NCBI GenBank assembly: GCA_019695185.1
Contig: JAIBAN010000021.1
Location: 1 to 64,000, forward strand
Direction: 5' to 3'
DNA: 64,000 nucleotides
Source of the DNA: Blastocatellia bacterium
GTDB lineage: Bacteria > Acidobacteriota > Blastocatellia > Chloracidobacteriales > Chloracidobacteriaceae
This document shows positions 17,721 to 25,750 of this stretch, in pieces. Made by a program: the position numbers and the translations under genes. How positions within the stretch are numbered: position 1 is the stretch's first letter; every line of letters starts with the position of its first letter. The notes under the pieces are model-generated. The model did no database searches. It was not told the origin of the DNA and was given only the letters and a program-made list of their open reading frames with translations.

Positions 17721-18302
17721 TTAACTCCGGCTGTCTTTTGACATCGTCGGAAAACGGCTCACGGATGTGTTGCCCGGCACATAAAACCGCCAGGGCAAAT
17801 CAATCGCTTTGGTAATTCCGATGCGGGGAGAGGTCGCCACTTCCACCTTTTCCTCGGCGGCAAAAATCCGAATCGGTTCGTGAATCCTCCCGCCGTTGAA
17901 CGTGGTATCAATCGCCAGTGCCCGGCAGAGTTTTCCCGGTCCGTTGGCCAGTTGCCGGACCGGAACGTTTCGCCCATGGCGCTCGCGCATGAGGTCCAAT
18001 CCAGCCACCGGTTCCAGGGCTCGAATCAACACGGCACCGGGACCATTCACGTCCGTGGTGAAATTCAGACAGGCATACATTCCATAAATCAGATAGACAT
18101 ACACCCGGCCTGCAGTTTCCCGCATCAGACGGCCTCGTTCACGGCTGGTGACGGCATGCGATGCCGCATCGGTGGTATAAGCCTCGGTTTCGACAACCCG
18201 GCCCGCCACACCTGCCACTTCAATCGTACAGCCTAAAAGTTCACGGGCCACGAGCAAAGTTTCCCGTTCAAAAAAAGCGAGTGGCAAAAGATTCTTTGTC
18301 AT
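17721..18302 (-). CDS. 3-methyladenine DNA glycosylase (AAG/MPG family)
   Basis: 193 residues. This monofunctional base-excision enzyme removes alkylated purines. Family motifs are clear: ARELLGC near the start, VVETEAYTTDAASHA with the catalytic glutamate and the following DxAxHA, GRVYVYLIYGMYACLNFTT, GAVLIRALEP and LANGPGKLCRALAID. Length is typical. Only 62 bases separate its start from the divergent + gene, so the two promoters probably overlap. No ribosome binding site is obvious. Confidence 0.93.
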   Translation of the reverse strand: MTKNLLPLAFFERETLLVARELLGCTIEVAGVAGRVVETEAYTTDAASHAVTSRERGRLMRETAGRVYVYLIYGMYACLNFTTDVNGPGAVLIRALEPVAGLDLMRERHGRNVPVRQLANGPGKLCRALAIDTTFNGGRIHEPIRIFAAEEKVEVATSPRIGITKAIDLPWRFYVPGNTSVSRFPTMSKDSRS

Positions 18303-18364
18303 TGTTTTTTGCGCTGAAACCCGATTACAAATTCCCCATCCAACTACGGAAAGGTAAGCTTTTT

Positions 18365-19021
18365 ATGAAATCAACTTTACGACAGTCTGTCTTTTTCACC
18401 ACAGCCATTTCAATCACCCTGTTCCTGCTTTGGGCTGGGGGAACCGGTTCACTGGCCCAAACCCAGCCGCAAAAACCGGATGACAAATTTGTGATAGTCC
18501 CCGGAGTCCGCGTCGGTGACATCACGGCCACCACCAGCTTTGCCGATTTGGTGCGCATCTATGGCAAAGCCAACGTCACCAGCGAGGAAATCTCTGGCAA
18601 CGAAGGCGACAGCTATCCCGGTGCCAAAGTGTTTCCCCAAGACCCGCACAAAACCCTTGAGATTATCTGGAAAGACCCCGACCACAAGCGCAATCCGGAA
18701 CTGGTCCGCATTGTCGGCGACACCACCAGTGTCTGGAAAACCGACTCCGGCATCACCCTTGGCACCACTCTCAAAGAAGTTGAGAAAATCAACGGGAAGC
18801 CTTTCAAAATCAGCGGCTTTGGATGGGACCTGGGCGGACTGGTGGTGGATTGGAACGGCGGCAAACTGACAGCCAAAACGCTGGGCATGGGGTTTCAGTC
18901 GGGTGAAGGCGTGACCGAAAAAGAAGCGGAATCGGTCAACGGTGACCGGGTGCTTCCCTCCACCAATCGGGTTTTGCAGAAGATGAATCCCAAAGTGAGT
19001 TACCTTGAATGCCGGTTTTAA
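18365..19021 (+). CDS. exported protein of unknown function
   Basis: 218 residues from the ATG at 18365, which has GGAAAGG upstream. A signal peptide ends near SLAQ (about 32). The mature part is alpha/beta with no cysteine until the end (SYLECRF) and contains VRVGDITATTSFADLVRIYGKANV and ITLGTTLKEVEKINGKPFKISGFGWD, which read like two related halves: a 'G(D/T)...T(T/L)...L...(Y/N)GK' pattern occurs in each. It could be a periplasmic binding or lipoprotein-like domain; I do not know the family. Confidence 0.75.
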   Translation: MKSTLRQSVFFTTAISITLFLLWAGGTGSLAQTQPQKPDDKFVIVPGVRVGDITATTSFADLVRIYGKANVTSEEISGNEGDSYPGAKVFPQDPHKTLEIIWKDPDHKRNPELVRIVGDTTSVWKTDSGITLGTTLKEVEKINGKPFKISGFGWDLGGLVVDWNGGKLTAKTLGMGFQSGEGVTEKEAESVNGDRVLPSTNRVLQKMNPKVSYLECRF

Positions 19022-19086
19022 CCCGCTGGTTTGGTCCGGCAGGAATCAGGCAGAGGTTCCCCGGATATGAGTGAGGCGCACGGTTC

Positions 19087-19869
19087 ATGAGCAAACGTCC
19101 GATTTTCCACGTCATCACCCCTTTGCAAAAACGGTTGTTTGCTCCGGCGGAACTACCTCCTGAAACAGCCCTGCACCTTGGGCACAATGCCATTCTCGCG
19201 TTTCTGTTCCGGCAGGCACGCCGCTTTGACCTTGAATTTGGCAGTTCCTGGGAACGAACCGACCTGTTTGACCAAACCGCCCGCGACGACAACGGCGGAT
19301 ATTTCCGGAGCAGCGCCTTTCTCATTGGGCCTCCCGGTCATACGATTGAGGTTACCTGCAATTCCTCCCAAGGCGAGCAAATGATAACCGCCTTGCCGCT
19401 GTCCGAAACCCGTTCCTATCAGGTTCAGGGCCTGGGCCCCAATGTGCTGTCACTTCTGTTCGCCCGTGAAACGCTCATTTCGGATTTACAATCCGCCTAC
19501 CTTCAGCTTGATGTCACAACGGAGAGCAATCTGGCGCGTGAAATCGTGGCGGCATTTACCCTCGCCTTCTCCCGCCAGCAGGGCTGGATTGACACCCCGC
19601 TCGCCACCCCGTGGGAAGGCTTTGAACTCTGTTGGAACTGTCATGGCGAGCAACTCTGCCCAACCTGTGACGGGCAGGGCGTGCGTTCAAGCGGCGGACT
19701 GGAACTTCCCTGTGAAGTCTGCGACGAATCAGCCTATCCGGCCTGGTGCCATGTCTGTGCCGGAGCCGGGCAATGGCCGCTTGACGCCAAACGCCCTTAT
19801 CACACACCCGGCTATTTGCGTACCTGGCCGGGCAACCTGCCGCGTCCTGTACCCAAACGGGAGCACTGA
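19087..19869 (+). CDS. protein with C-terminal DnaJ-type cysteine-rich zinc domain
   Basis: 260 residues, no signal peptide. The first 175 residues are an unrecognised alpha/beta region. The C-terminus has repeated CxxC pairs: CWNCHG, CPTCDGQG, CEVCDE, CHVCAGAG, close to the CxxCxGxG zinc-binding repeats of DnaJ but without a J domain. Such modules bind unfolded protein or act as structural zinc clusters. Its stop lies 14 bases before the macro-domain gene, so the two are probably co-transcribed. No close family is known to me. Confidence 0.7.
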   Translation: MSKRPIFHVITPLQKRLFAPAELPPETALHLGHNAILAFLFRQARRFDLEFGSSWERTDLFDQTARDDNGGYFRSSAFLIGPPGHTIEVTCNSSQGEQMITALPLSETRSYQVQGLGPNVLSLLFARETLISDLQSAYLQLDVTTESNLAREIVAAFTLAFSRQQGWIDTPLATPWEGFELCWNCHGEQLCPTCDGQGVRSSGGLELPCEVCDESAYPAWCHVCAGAGQWPLDAKRPYHTPGYLRTWPGNLPRPVPKREH

Positions 19870-19883
19870 AGAAGCCGAAAAAA

Positions 19884-20525
19884 ATGAAGAAAATTCTGCT
19901 GGCGAATGTCGAAATATCAATGATTGAGGCGTGGCAGCGTTTTTGCGGTGACCTTGATTTTGTGGAAATTCACCACGGTTCGATTCTGGACCTGTCGGTT
20001 GATGCGGTGGTCAGTCCGGCCAACAGTTTTGGGTTTATGGATGGCGGAATTGACTTGGCCTACAGCCATTTTTTTGGCTGGCACGTCCAGGAACGACTCC
20101 AAAAAGTCATTCGGGAGCGGCACTCAGGCGAACTGCTGGTGGGTATGGCGGAAATCATCGAAACCGGCCAGCCCCACATTCCTTTTGTGATTGCGGCTCC
20201 GACCATGCGGGTTCCCATGGTGTTGCCGGAAACAGTCAACCCCTATCTGGCCATGCGGGCAGTCCTCCTGCTGGTCCGGAATGGTGTCTTTGCGCATGGC
20301 AGTTTTACCGGACAGCCGATTGCCGATTATGTCGAATTCATTGCGGTGCCGGGTTTTGGCACCGGTGTTGGTCAGGTCGGCCCCAATACCTGTGCCCACC
20401 AGATGCGGGCAGCAATTGATGCAGTTTTACTGGGTCAAAACGAATTTCCCAAAAGTTGGGCTGACGCCCAAAGCCGCCATCAAAAACTCTACACGGACCG
20501 GGTGCGGAATCTGCAGATTTCCTGA
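19884..20525 (+). CDS. macro-domain protein
   Basis: 213 residues. SVDAVVSPANSFGFMDGGID at about 38-57 is the ligand-binding motif of macro domains, which bind or hydrolyse ADP-ribose and related nucleotides; FIAVPGFGTGVGQV near 151 matches the second phosphate loop. There is no other domain. The asparagine of the PANSxG motif is present, consistent with ADP-ribosyl-hydrolase activity. The partner gene upstream has a DnaJ-like zinc cluster; the pair may act on a modified protein, but this is a guess from proximity. Confidence 0.85.
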   Translation: MKKILLANVEISMIEAWQRFCGDLDFVEIHHGSILDLSVDAVVSPANSFGFMDGGIDLAYSHFFGWHVQERLQKVIRERHSGELLVGMAEIIETGQPHIPFVIAAPTMRVPMVLPETVNPYLAMRAVLLLVRNGVFAHGSFTGQPIADYVEFIAVPGFGTGVGQVGPNTCAHQMRAAIDAVLLGQNEFPKSWADAQSRHQKLYTDRVRNLQIS

Positions 20526-20588
20526 ATCTGCAGGGTTTCCGGGCTGGCAATTCCCTGCTGCCTCAAAGACAAACCCGGAAAGCAGTTC

Positions 20589-20693
20589 TTCTCACCGCAG
20601 CAACCACTGCAAAACTTCGGGATTACAGAGGAGAACCACCCATGAAACCCAAGGTAATTCCAAAGTTTTCCAAATCTGCAGCGGTGAGAAAAA
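20589..20693. repeat. imperfect inverted repeat enclosing a start codon
   Basis: TTCTCACCGC (from 20589) faces GCGGTGAGAA (ending about 20693), and inside it AAAACTTCGGGATTAC faces GTAATTCCAAAGTTTT. The loop of about 25 nt contains AGAGGAGA and the ATG at 20642. The structure could be a small palindromic element or a translation-control hairpin. Confidence 0.6.
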
Positions 20694-20785
20694 ACCTTCC
20701 CGACTCCAAATCATGGCAAGGTGGGATTTATTCCCCAGCCTGGAAAAAGACGGTGCAGGAACGAGCTGTTTTCCCAATCCGGTAG
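20642..20785 (+). CDS. possible 47-residue basic peptide
   Basis: A short open frame starts MKPKVIPKFSKS and ends AVFPIR. It is lysine/arginine-rich with no membrane helix. GAGGAGA lies seven bases upstream, a stronger site than that of many genes here. The start lies in the loop of the inverted repeat above. It may be a real small protein, a leader peptide for the downstream hydrolase, or chance; the first half of the frame is made of the repeat arm, which argues for caution. Confidence 0.35.
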   Translation: MKPKVIPKFSKSAAVRKNLPDSKSWQGGIYSPAWKKTVQERAVFPIR

Positions 20786-20861
20786 CCGGTTCACACCTGA
20801 CCACTCCTCACGACACAGCGGGATGTCTATCCCCAAGTCAACTTTTTTGAGAGGACCTTGC

Positions 20862-22340
20862 ATGAAATTCATGTCTTTTGTCTGGCTGACTGTGTTTTTT
20901 GCTTTGTTGCCGGTCTCGGCTCAAACTCCACCTGTCGCACCTGCTGATACCAAACTGGCGCAGCAGATGGAGCGGGTTGAAAACGGATTGCTGCCGGGAC
21001 TGGTCATCAAAGGGCAAGGTGACCCGCACCTCAAAATCCGGGACCGGATGGCCTTTTACAAAGTGCCGGGGCTCAGTCTGGCGGTCATTGACGGGGGGCA
21101 GGTCGTCTGGTCCCGCAGCTATGGCGTGCGCGAAACCGGCAATCCGGCTCCGGTCACGCCTGAGACACTGTTCCAGGCCGGCTCCATCAGCAAACCGGTG
21201 ACCGCGTTGGCAGCCCTCCATCTGGTGCAGCAGAAAAAACTGGCGCTGGATGAAGATGTCAACCGCAGGTTGACCACCTGGAAAGTTCCGGAAAACGAAT
21301 TCACCAGAGAAACCAAGGTCACCCTGCGGGAACTGCTCAGTCACACGGCGGGAATTACCGTGCGCGGTTTTGACGGATACGCCACTGGGGAACCGGTTCC
21401 AACCCTGCTTCAGGTTTTGAACGGCGAGAAACCGGCCAATTCAGCCCCGCTCCGGGTCGAACGCCAGCCCGGCAGGGAAAACCGTTATTCCGGCGGCGGT
21501 TTTACGATTGCCCAGCAATTGATGCTGGATGTGACCCGCCAGCCCTTTCCTGCATTCCTGCGGCAAACCGTTTTCAAGCCATTCAACATGCAGCACAGCA
21601 CGTTTGAGCAGCCGTTGCCGGAGGATTGGCGGAAAAATGTTGCCGTCGGACATCGTGCTGCCGGAGACATCCTGCCGGGACGCTGGCACAGCTATCCGGA
21701 AATGGCTGCCGCCGGACTCTGGACCACGCCACTCGATTTGGCCCGGTTTGTGATTGGACTGCAACAGCTTCATGCCGGGAAAGCCTCAACCCCGGCTTCA
21801 CCGGAACTGGTGCGCCAGATGATGACACTACAAACCGGCGGCAGCGGCCTGGGGATGGGCCTCAAAGGCGAACCAAAACCGTTTCGCTTCAGCCATTCGG
21901 GTTCCACCGAAGGCTATACCTGCATTCTGGTCGGATATCTGGAAAAGGGTCAGGGGGCGGTGATTATGACCAATTCCGACAACGGGTCGGAGTTAGCCAT
22001 GGAAATCCTGCGTTCGCTGGCGGCGGAATACACTTGGCCGGACCTGCGCCCGGAGGAAAAAACCCTGGCTGTGGTGGATTCCAAAATCCTGGAATCCTAT
22101 GCGGGAACCTATGACTTCGGAAACGGAGTGCTGTTTACGGTGACCAGTGAAAACGGAAAACTCTACGGTCAGCCGCCGGGCCGGGCCAAAGCCGAATTGT
22201 TGCCCGAATCCGAAACCGTCTTTTTCGCCAATCAGCCGGGAGTTCCGTCTTTTACTTTCGTCAAAAATGACCAGGGGCACGTGACCGGCTTTGTTTTCCG
22301 GCGCGGCCCCAGCCAATCACAGGCCAAACGGGTCAAGTAA
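20862..22340 (+). CDS. exported beta-lactamase-fold serine hydrolase
   Basis: 492 residues from the ATG at 20862 (GAGAGGA upstream). A signal peptide ends near SAQ (residue 21). The class C beta-lactamase/esterase fold is shown by S108-I-S-K111 (SxxK nucleophile), a tyrosine motif YSGGG near 210 in place of YxN, and HSGSTEG near 345 as the third motif. The last 100 residues form the small C-terminal domain often joined to this family. Such proteins act as D-alanyl peptidases, esterases or peptidases; no substrate can be inferred. It converges on the VWA gene. Confidence 0.88.
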   Translation: MKFMSFVWLTVFFALLPVSAQTPPVAPADTKLAQQMERVENGLLPGLVIKGQGDPHLKIRDRMAFYKVPGLSLAVIDGGQVVWSRSYGVRETGNPAPVTPETLFQAGSISKPVTALAALHLVQQKKLALDEDVNRRLTTWKVPENEFTRETKVTLRELLSHTAGITVRGFDGYATGEPVPTLLQVLNGEKPANSAPLRVERQPGRENRYSGGGFTIAQQLMLDVTRQPFPAFLRQTVFKPFNMQHSTFEQPLPEDWRKNVAVGHRAAGDILPGRWHSYPEMAAAGLWTTPLDLARFVIGLQQLHAGKASTPASPELVRQMMTLQTGGSGLGMGLKGEPKPFRFSHSGSTEGYTCILVGYLEKGQGAVIMTNSDNGSELAMEILRSLAAEYTWPDLRPEEKTLAVVDSKILESYAGTYDFGNGVLFTVTSENGKLYGQPPGRAKAELLPESETVFFANQPGVPSFTFVKNDQGHVTGFVFRRGPSQSQAKRVK

Positions 22341-22387
22341 AACAGGCGACAAGGTGAATCCGATGTATCAAACCAGGAAAATCCTCT

Positions 22388-22408
22388 GGGTGCGCGTTTT
22401 CCGCACCC
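22388..22408. terminator. GC-rich hairpin between convergent genes
   Basis: A 7-bp stem GGGTGCG / CGCACCC has a loop containing TTTT. It lies 48 bases after the hydrolase stop and 53 bases after the VWA stop. There is no U-tract on either side, so its role as a terminator is uncertain. Confidence 0.35.
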
Positions 22409-22460
22409 TCCGGTGCGGCAAGGAACAGTTTCTGGTTTTGTGGGCGGGTTGAGACCGGCC

Positions 22461-23486
22461 TTATTGCGGAGCGGCAAAGTATCCGGCGCGGGTCAGGACG
22501 GTCAGTCCTTTTTTCCCGACCACCCGGACTTCGATTTTGCGGAACTGACCGTTGGAAGTGGCCTCCTGCGGTTCATAAACCAGATAATACTGATTGCGCA
22601 GGGTTTGTTCAGCCAGTTCAAACGCCCGTTTCAACTGGCTGATGGTGGTTGGGAAAAACACATCGCCGCCGGTATCTTTGCAGAGCTTTTTGAGGTCTTT
22701 GTCATCAATGTTGCGATAGGGATTTCCTTCCGTGCGAAAGACGGCTCCGCCCTTGGTGCTGATGGCATAAATGGCCACCTGGGTCTGTTGGGCCACGGCA
22801 ATCGCCTGGTCAAGCGTCGTCCGGCTGGCGGTGTCGGCTCCATCGGTCACAAAAAGAATCGCCCGCCGCTTGGAAGTGGCGTTTTTCATCTGCTCCAAAC
22901 AAATCTTTTTGGCGGCATCATAGAGGGCGGTTTGCCCGTCGGCAGCGTTGATGCCTTCGACCTGCTGTTTGATACGCTGAAACTCGTTGGTAAAGGACTG
23001 CCGCAAATTGACGTTTTCATTAAAAGTGGCCAGCGCTGCCCGGTCCCGTTTGTTGTCGAGCAGTTTTTCCAGAAACTCCTTGGCACATTCCTTTTCAAAC
23101 GACAACCGGTTGCGAATGCTGGTGCTGGTGTCGAGTGCCAGGGAAAGATTCAGCGGCAGGCCGTCCTGTTTGGCAAATGAAACAATCGGCTGGGGGCGTT
23201 GATTTTCCAACACCTGGAAATGTTCCCGTTTGAGGCCGCCGATGAAATTTCCATCCTGATTGGTAACGGTGACGGGCAGGGTCACATTGGTGACCGTTTC
23301 AATCACAATCCCTTTTTCATCGCCGCCATCATTTTGCGGCGGAGCGGGTGGGGTTTTGCTGCCGGCTGGAGCTTGCCCGGCAGGCGAAAAAGCGGCGGCG
23401 GAACTCTGTCCGGAGGAAATCGGAGTCAGCAGAACTGAAATCGTCCAGCCCAGCAATACGGTTGTTATCAATGATTTTCGCACCAT
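22461..23486 (-). CDS. exported VWA-domain protein
   Basis: 341 residues with a signal peptide (about 1-26) and a proline-rich stretch to residue 55. A short beta domain (VTVTNQDGNFIGGLKREHFQVLENQ) precedes a von Willebrand factor A domain with the metal-binding MIDAS motif D119-T-S121-T-S123 and VTDGADTASR further on. The same layout (extracellular, beta domain plus VWA) is very common in Acidobacteriota, where the role is not established. A metal-dependent adhesion or assembly function is inferred from the fold only. Confidence 0.88.
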   Translation of the reverse strand: MVRKSLITTVLLGWTISVLLTPISSGQSSAAAFSPAGQAPAGSKTPPAPPQNDGGDEKGIVIETVTNVTLPVTVTNQDGNFIGGLKREHFQVLENQRPQPIVSFAKQDGLPLNLSLALDTSTSIRNRLSFEKECAKEFLEKLLDNKRDRAALATFNENVNLRQSFTNEFQRIKQQVEGINAADGQTALYDAAKKICLEQMKNATSKRRAILFVTDGADTASRTTLDQAIAVAQQTQVAIYAISTKGGAVFRTEGNPYRNIDDKDLKKLCKDTGGDVFFPTTISQLKRAFELAEQTLRNQYYLVYEPQEATSNGQFRKIEVRVVGKKGLTVLTRAGYFAAPQ

Positions 23487-23679
23487 GAATTAATGAAATC
23501 TTTCGCGTGAATTGAAAATATGGAGGCGGAACCTTACAGGGCTTGCGATGCGCTCGTCTGCCCGTGGCGTTGTGCCAATTCGGAATGGGCCACAGTGTAA
23601 TGAAAAATCGCAAAATGGGAATGCAAAAATACCATCCACTTGTGGGAAAAACTTCTCAGTTCACAGCAATTCTCAATCC

Positions 23680-25539
23680 TCACTGTTTCAGCTTGCTGTC
23701 CATCAATTTGATTTTGTTGGGCGCATCCAAATCGCCGGGGTTGAGCTTGAGGACGTATTCAAACTGTTCGCGGGCTTCCCGGTATTTTCCCTGCACCGCC
23801 AGTGCATTTCCCAGGTTATAGGCGGCATCGGACATTTGCGGGTCAAACCGGAGCGCCTGCCGATAGCGGACAATGGCGTCATCCGTGCGGCCCTTTTTGT
23901 AAAGCAGGACACCGAGTTTATTACTGGCATTGGCGTTATCGGGGACCAATTCCAGTCCTTTGGCATAGGACTCAATTGCTTCATCGGCCCGACCCAGGTT
24001 TTCCAGGGCGCTGGCATAACCGATGTGGGCATCCCCATAATCAGGGCGACGGCGAATCAGTTCCTGATACAAGGTCAAAGCCTCGGGATATTTTCCCTGC
24101 CGGACGAGTGCATACGCCAGCGTGTTTTTGGCCAAATCATAGCCCGGCTGGATGCGCACGGCTGCGCGCAAATGCGGCTCGGCTTCTTCGTTCCGGTTTT
24201 GTTCCATCAGCCCCTGCCCCAACGAACATTCGGCAATATGGTTGTTGCTGGTCACCGCCAAGGCATGTTCAAACAAATCAATGCGACTGCTCCAGGCAGG
24301 CAGGTAGCGCCAAGTCGCCCAACCACAGCCAGCCACGGCAGCCAGCGCAGCCACAACAGCCACCGGCTGGAACACCGGTCGGGCTTTGACAAACTCTCCC
24401 AGCCCCCAAACCACCAGCAGAAACAAGCCAATATGAGGCAGATAGGTATAGCGGTCCGCCATGGATTGTTCGCCCACCTGAACCAGCCCAATCACCGGGA
24501 CCAACACCCCAATAAACCAAAACCACCCGGTTGCGACAAATGGCCGGGTTTTCACCAGGTACACCGCCAAGCCGGTCACACCAACCAACAAACCGACTCC
24601 CGCAGCCAGTTTCCACCATTCCGGATGGGATTCATACGGGTAAAAAACCGCCAGTTTGGCCGGCCACAGGGTTTTCCCAACATAGCAGGCATAAGAGGCA
24701 AGGGCATTTCCCAGCCGTTCCCCCAACGGACGGACACCGCCGATAGAGGTGGCTCCGCTCGCCCGCTGGGCGAGGTACGTGAGGATTGAACCTCCCAGCG
24801 AAAGGGCAAAAAACGGGATTTTTTCCAGTATCAGGCGACTGATTGGCAATTCGGCAGGAGGGTTCTCAGGGTCGGCTCCCCAGCCAAAGCACTTGAGCGG
24901 CCAGACATCAAGCAGCAACAGAACAAATGGCAAGGTGACGGCCATTGGTTTGGCCATTACCGCCAGCAGGCAAAACAGAAAAGCCAACCCGTACCAGCTC
25001 CAGGTTCGGGTTCCAGCCACATAACGCCAATAGGCAAAACAGGTCAGCAACCAGAAAAAAGCGCTCAAAACATCCTTGCGTTCGGCAATCCAGGCCACCG
25101 ACTCGACGTGCATCGGATGAAGCGCGAACAAAGCCGCGACCAGCAGGCTGCGCCCCGACTCTTTGGTCATGGCCCGCAACCAGCCGAACAACAGCCCGAC
25201 ATTGGCCAGATGAAACAATAAATTGACCTGGAGCAGGCGTTCCGCCTTGGGGCCAAACAACGAGCAATCCAGCATCAGTGAAAGCCAGGTCACCGGATGC
25301 CAGTTGGCTAGGTCAAACGTGGTAAACGCCCACGCTATTCCGGCTTGGGAAAGCCCTCGCGCCACTATGGGATTGTCCGAAACATAGCGGTCATCATCAA
25401 AATTGAGAAACGCATGGTCACGGATTTGCCAATAGATGGCCGCCGTCAGCAAAATCAGAATGGTCCCCAACAAAATATCCCGCAGACCGGTTCCGGCTTC
25501 TGCCTGGGATTCCAAAACAAGTTCCTGTGGTTCAGACAT
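23680..25539 (-). CDS. polytopic membrane protein with C-terminal TPRs (GT-C/TMTC-like)
   Basis: About 619 residues from the ATG at 25539; an ATG at 25575 would add 12 residues, and neither has a clear binding site. The first 400 residues contain about ten hydrophobic helices with NFDDDRYVSDNP, NWHPVTWLSLMLD, ALHPMHVESVAWIAERKDVLS, features of a large family of membrane TPR proteins related to protein O-mannosyltransferase/TMTC-type GT-C enzymes. The acidic DDD in the first loop fits a metal or lipid-sugar site. The C-terminal 200 residues hold about five TPRs. A glycosyltransferase role is inferred, not shown. The gene lies beside the tRNA promoter. Confidence 0.8.
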   Translation of the reverse strand: MSEPQELVLESQAEAGTGLRDILLGTILILLTAAIYWQIRDHAFLNFDDDRYVSDNPIVARGLSQAGIAWAFTTFDLANWHPVTWLSLMLDCSLFGPKAERLLQVNLLFHLANVGLLFGWLRAMTKESGRSLLVAALFALHPMHVESVAWIAERKDVLSAFFWLLTCFAYWRYVAGTRTWSWYGLAFLFCLLAVMAKPMAVTLPFVLLLLDVWPLKCFGWGADPENPPAELPISRLILEKIPFFALSLGGSILTYLAQRASGATSIGGVRPLGERLGNALASYACYVGKTLWPAKLAVFYPYESHPEWWKLAAGVGLLVGVTGLAVYLVKTRPFVATGWFWFIGVLVPVIGLVQVGEQSMADRYTYLPHIGLFLLVVWGLGEFVKARPVFQPVAVVAALAAVAGCGWATWRYLPAWSSRIDLFEHALAVTSNNHIAECSLGQGLMEQNRNEEAEPHLRAAVRIQPGYDLAKNTLAYALVRQGKYPEALTLYQELIRRRPDYGDAHIGYASALENLGRADEAIESYAKGLELVPDNANASNKLGVLLYKKGRTDDAIVRYRQALRFDPQMSDAAYNLGNALAVQGKYREAREQFEYVLKLNPGDLDAPNKIKLMDSKLKQ

Positions 25540-25584
25540 ACCGAAAAAGAAGCAGCGGTGACAAGGTGCGCTCATCACCGCCGC

Positions 25585-25614
25585 TTGACAACCTGTTAAA
25601 TCAAAATGTATAGT
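25585..25614 (+). promoter_or_regulatory. sigma70-type promoter of tRNA-Gln
   Basis: TTGACA (25585-25590) and TATAGT (25609-25614) are 18 bases apart. The expected start lies close to 25621, about ten bases before the mature tRNA. Confidence 0.85.
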
Positions 25615-25630
25615 CCCGCTCCCTTACGAC

Positions 25631-25704
25631 TGGGAGGTCGTCCAATGGTAGGACCTACGGCTCTGAACCGTATTATCGGGGTTCGAATCCCTGCCTCCCA
25701 GCCA
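25631..25704 (+). tRNA. tRNA-Gln(CUG)
   Basis: 74 nt with encoded CCA. The acceptor TGGGAGG pairs with CCTCCCA, the D arm is GTCC/GGAC with loop AATGGTA, the anticodon stem is TACGG/CCGTA with loop CTCTGAA (anticodon CTG), and the T loop is TTCGAAT. G is the discriminator base before CCA. Acceptor and anticodon fit glutamine. Confidence 0.97.
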
Positions 25705-25750
25705 TTTTCATTTCTGGTGGAATACTCAGCCCTCAATCCTCATCCCTGTC

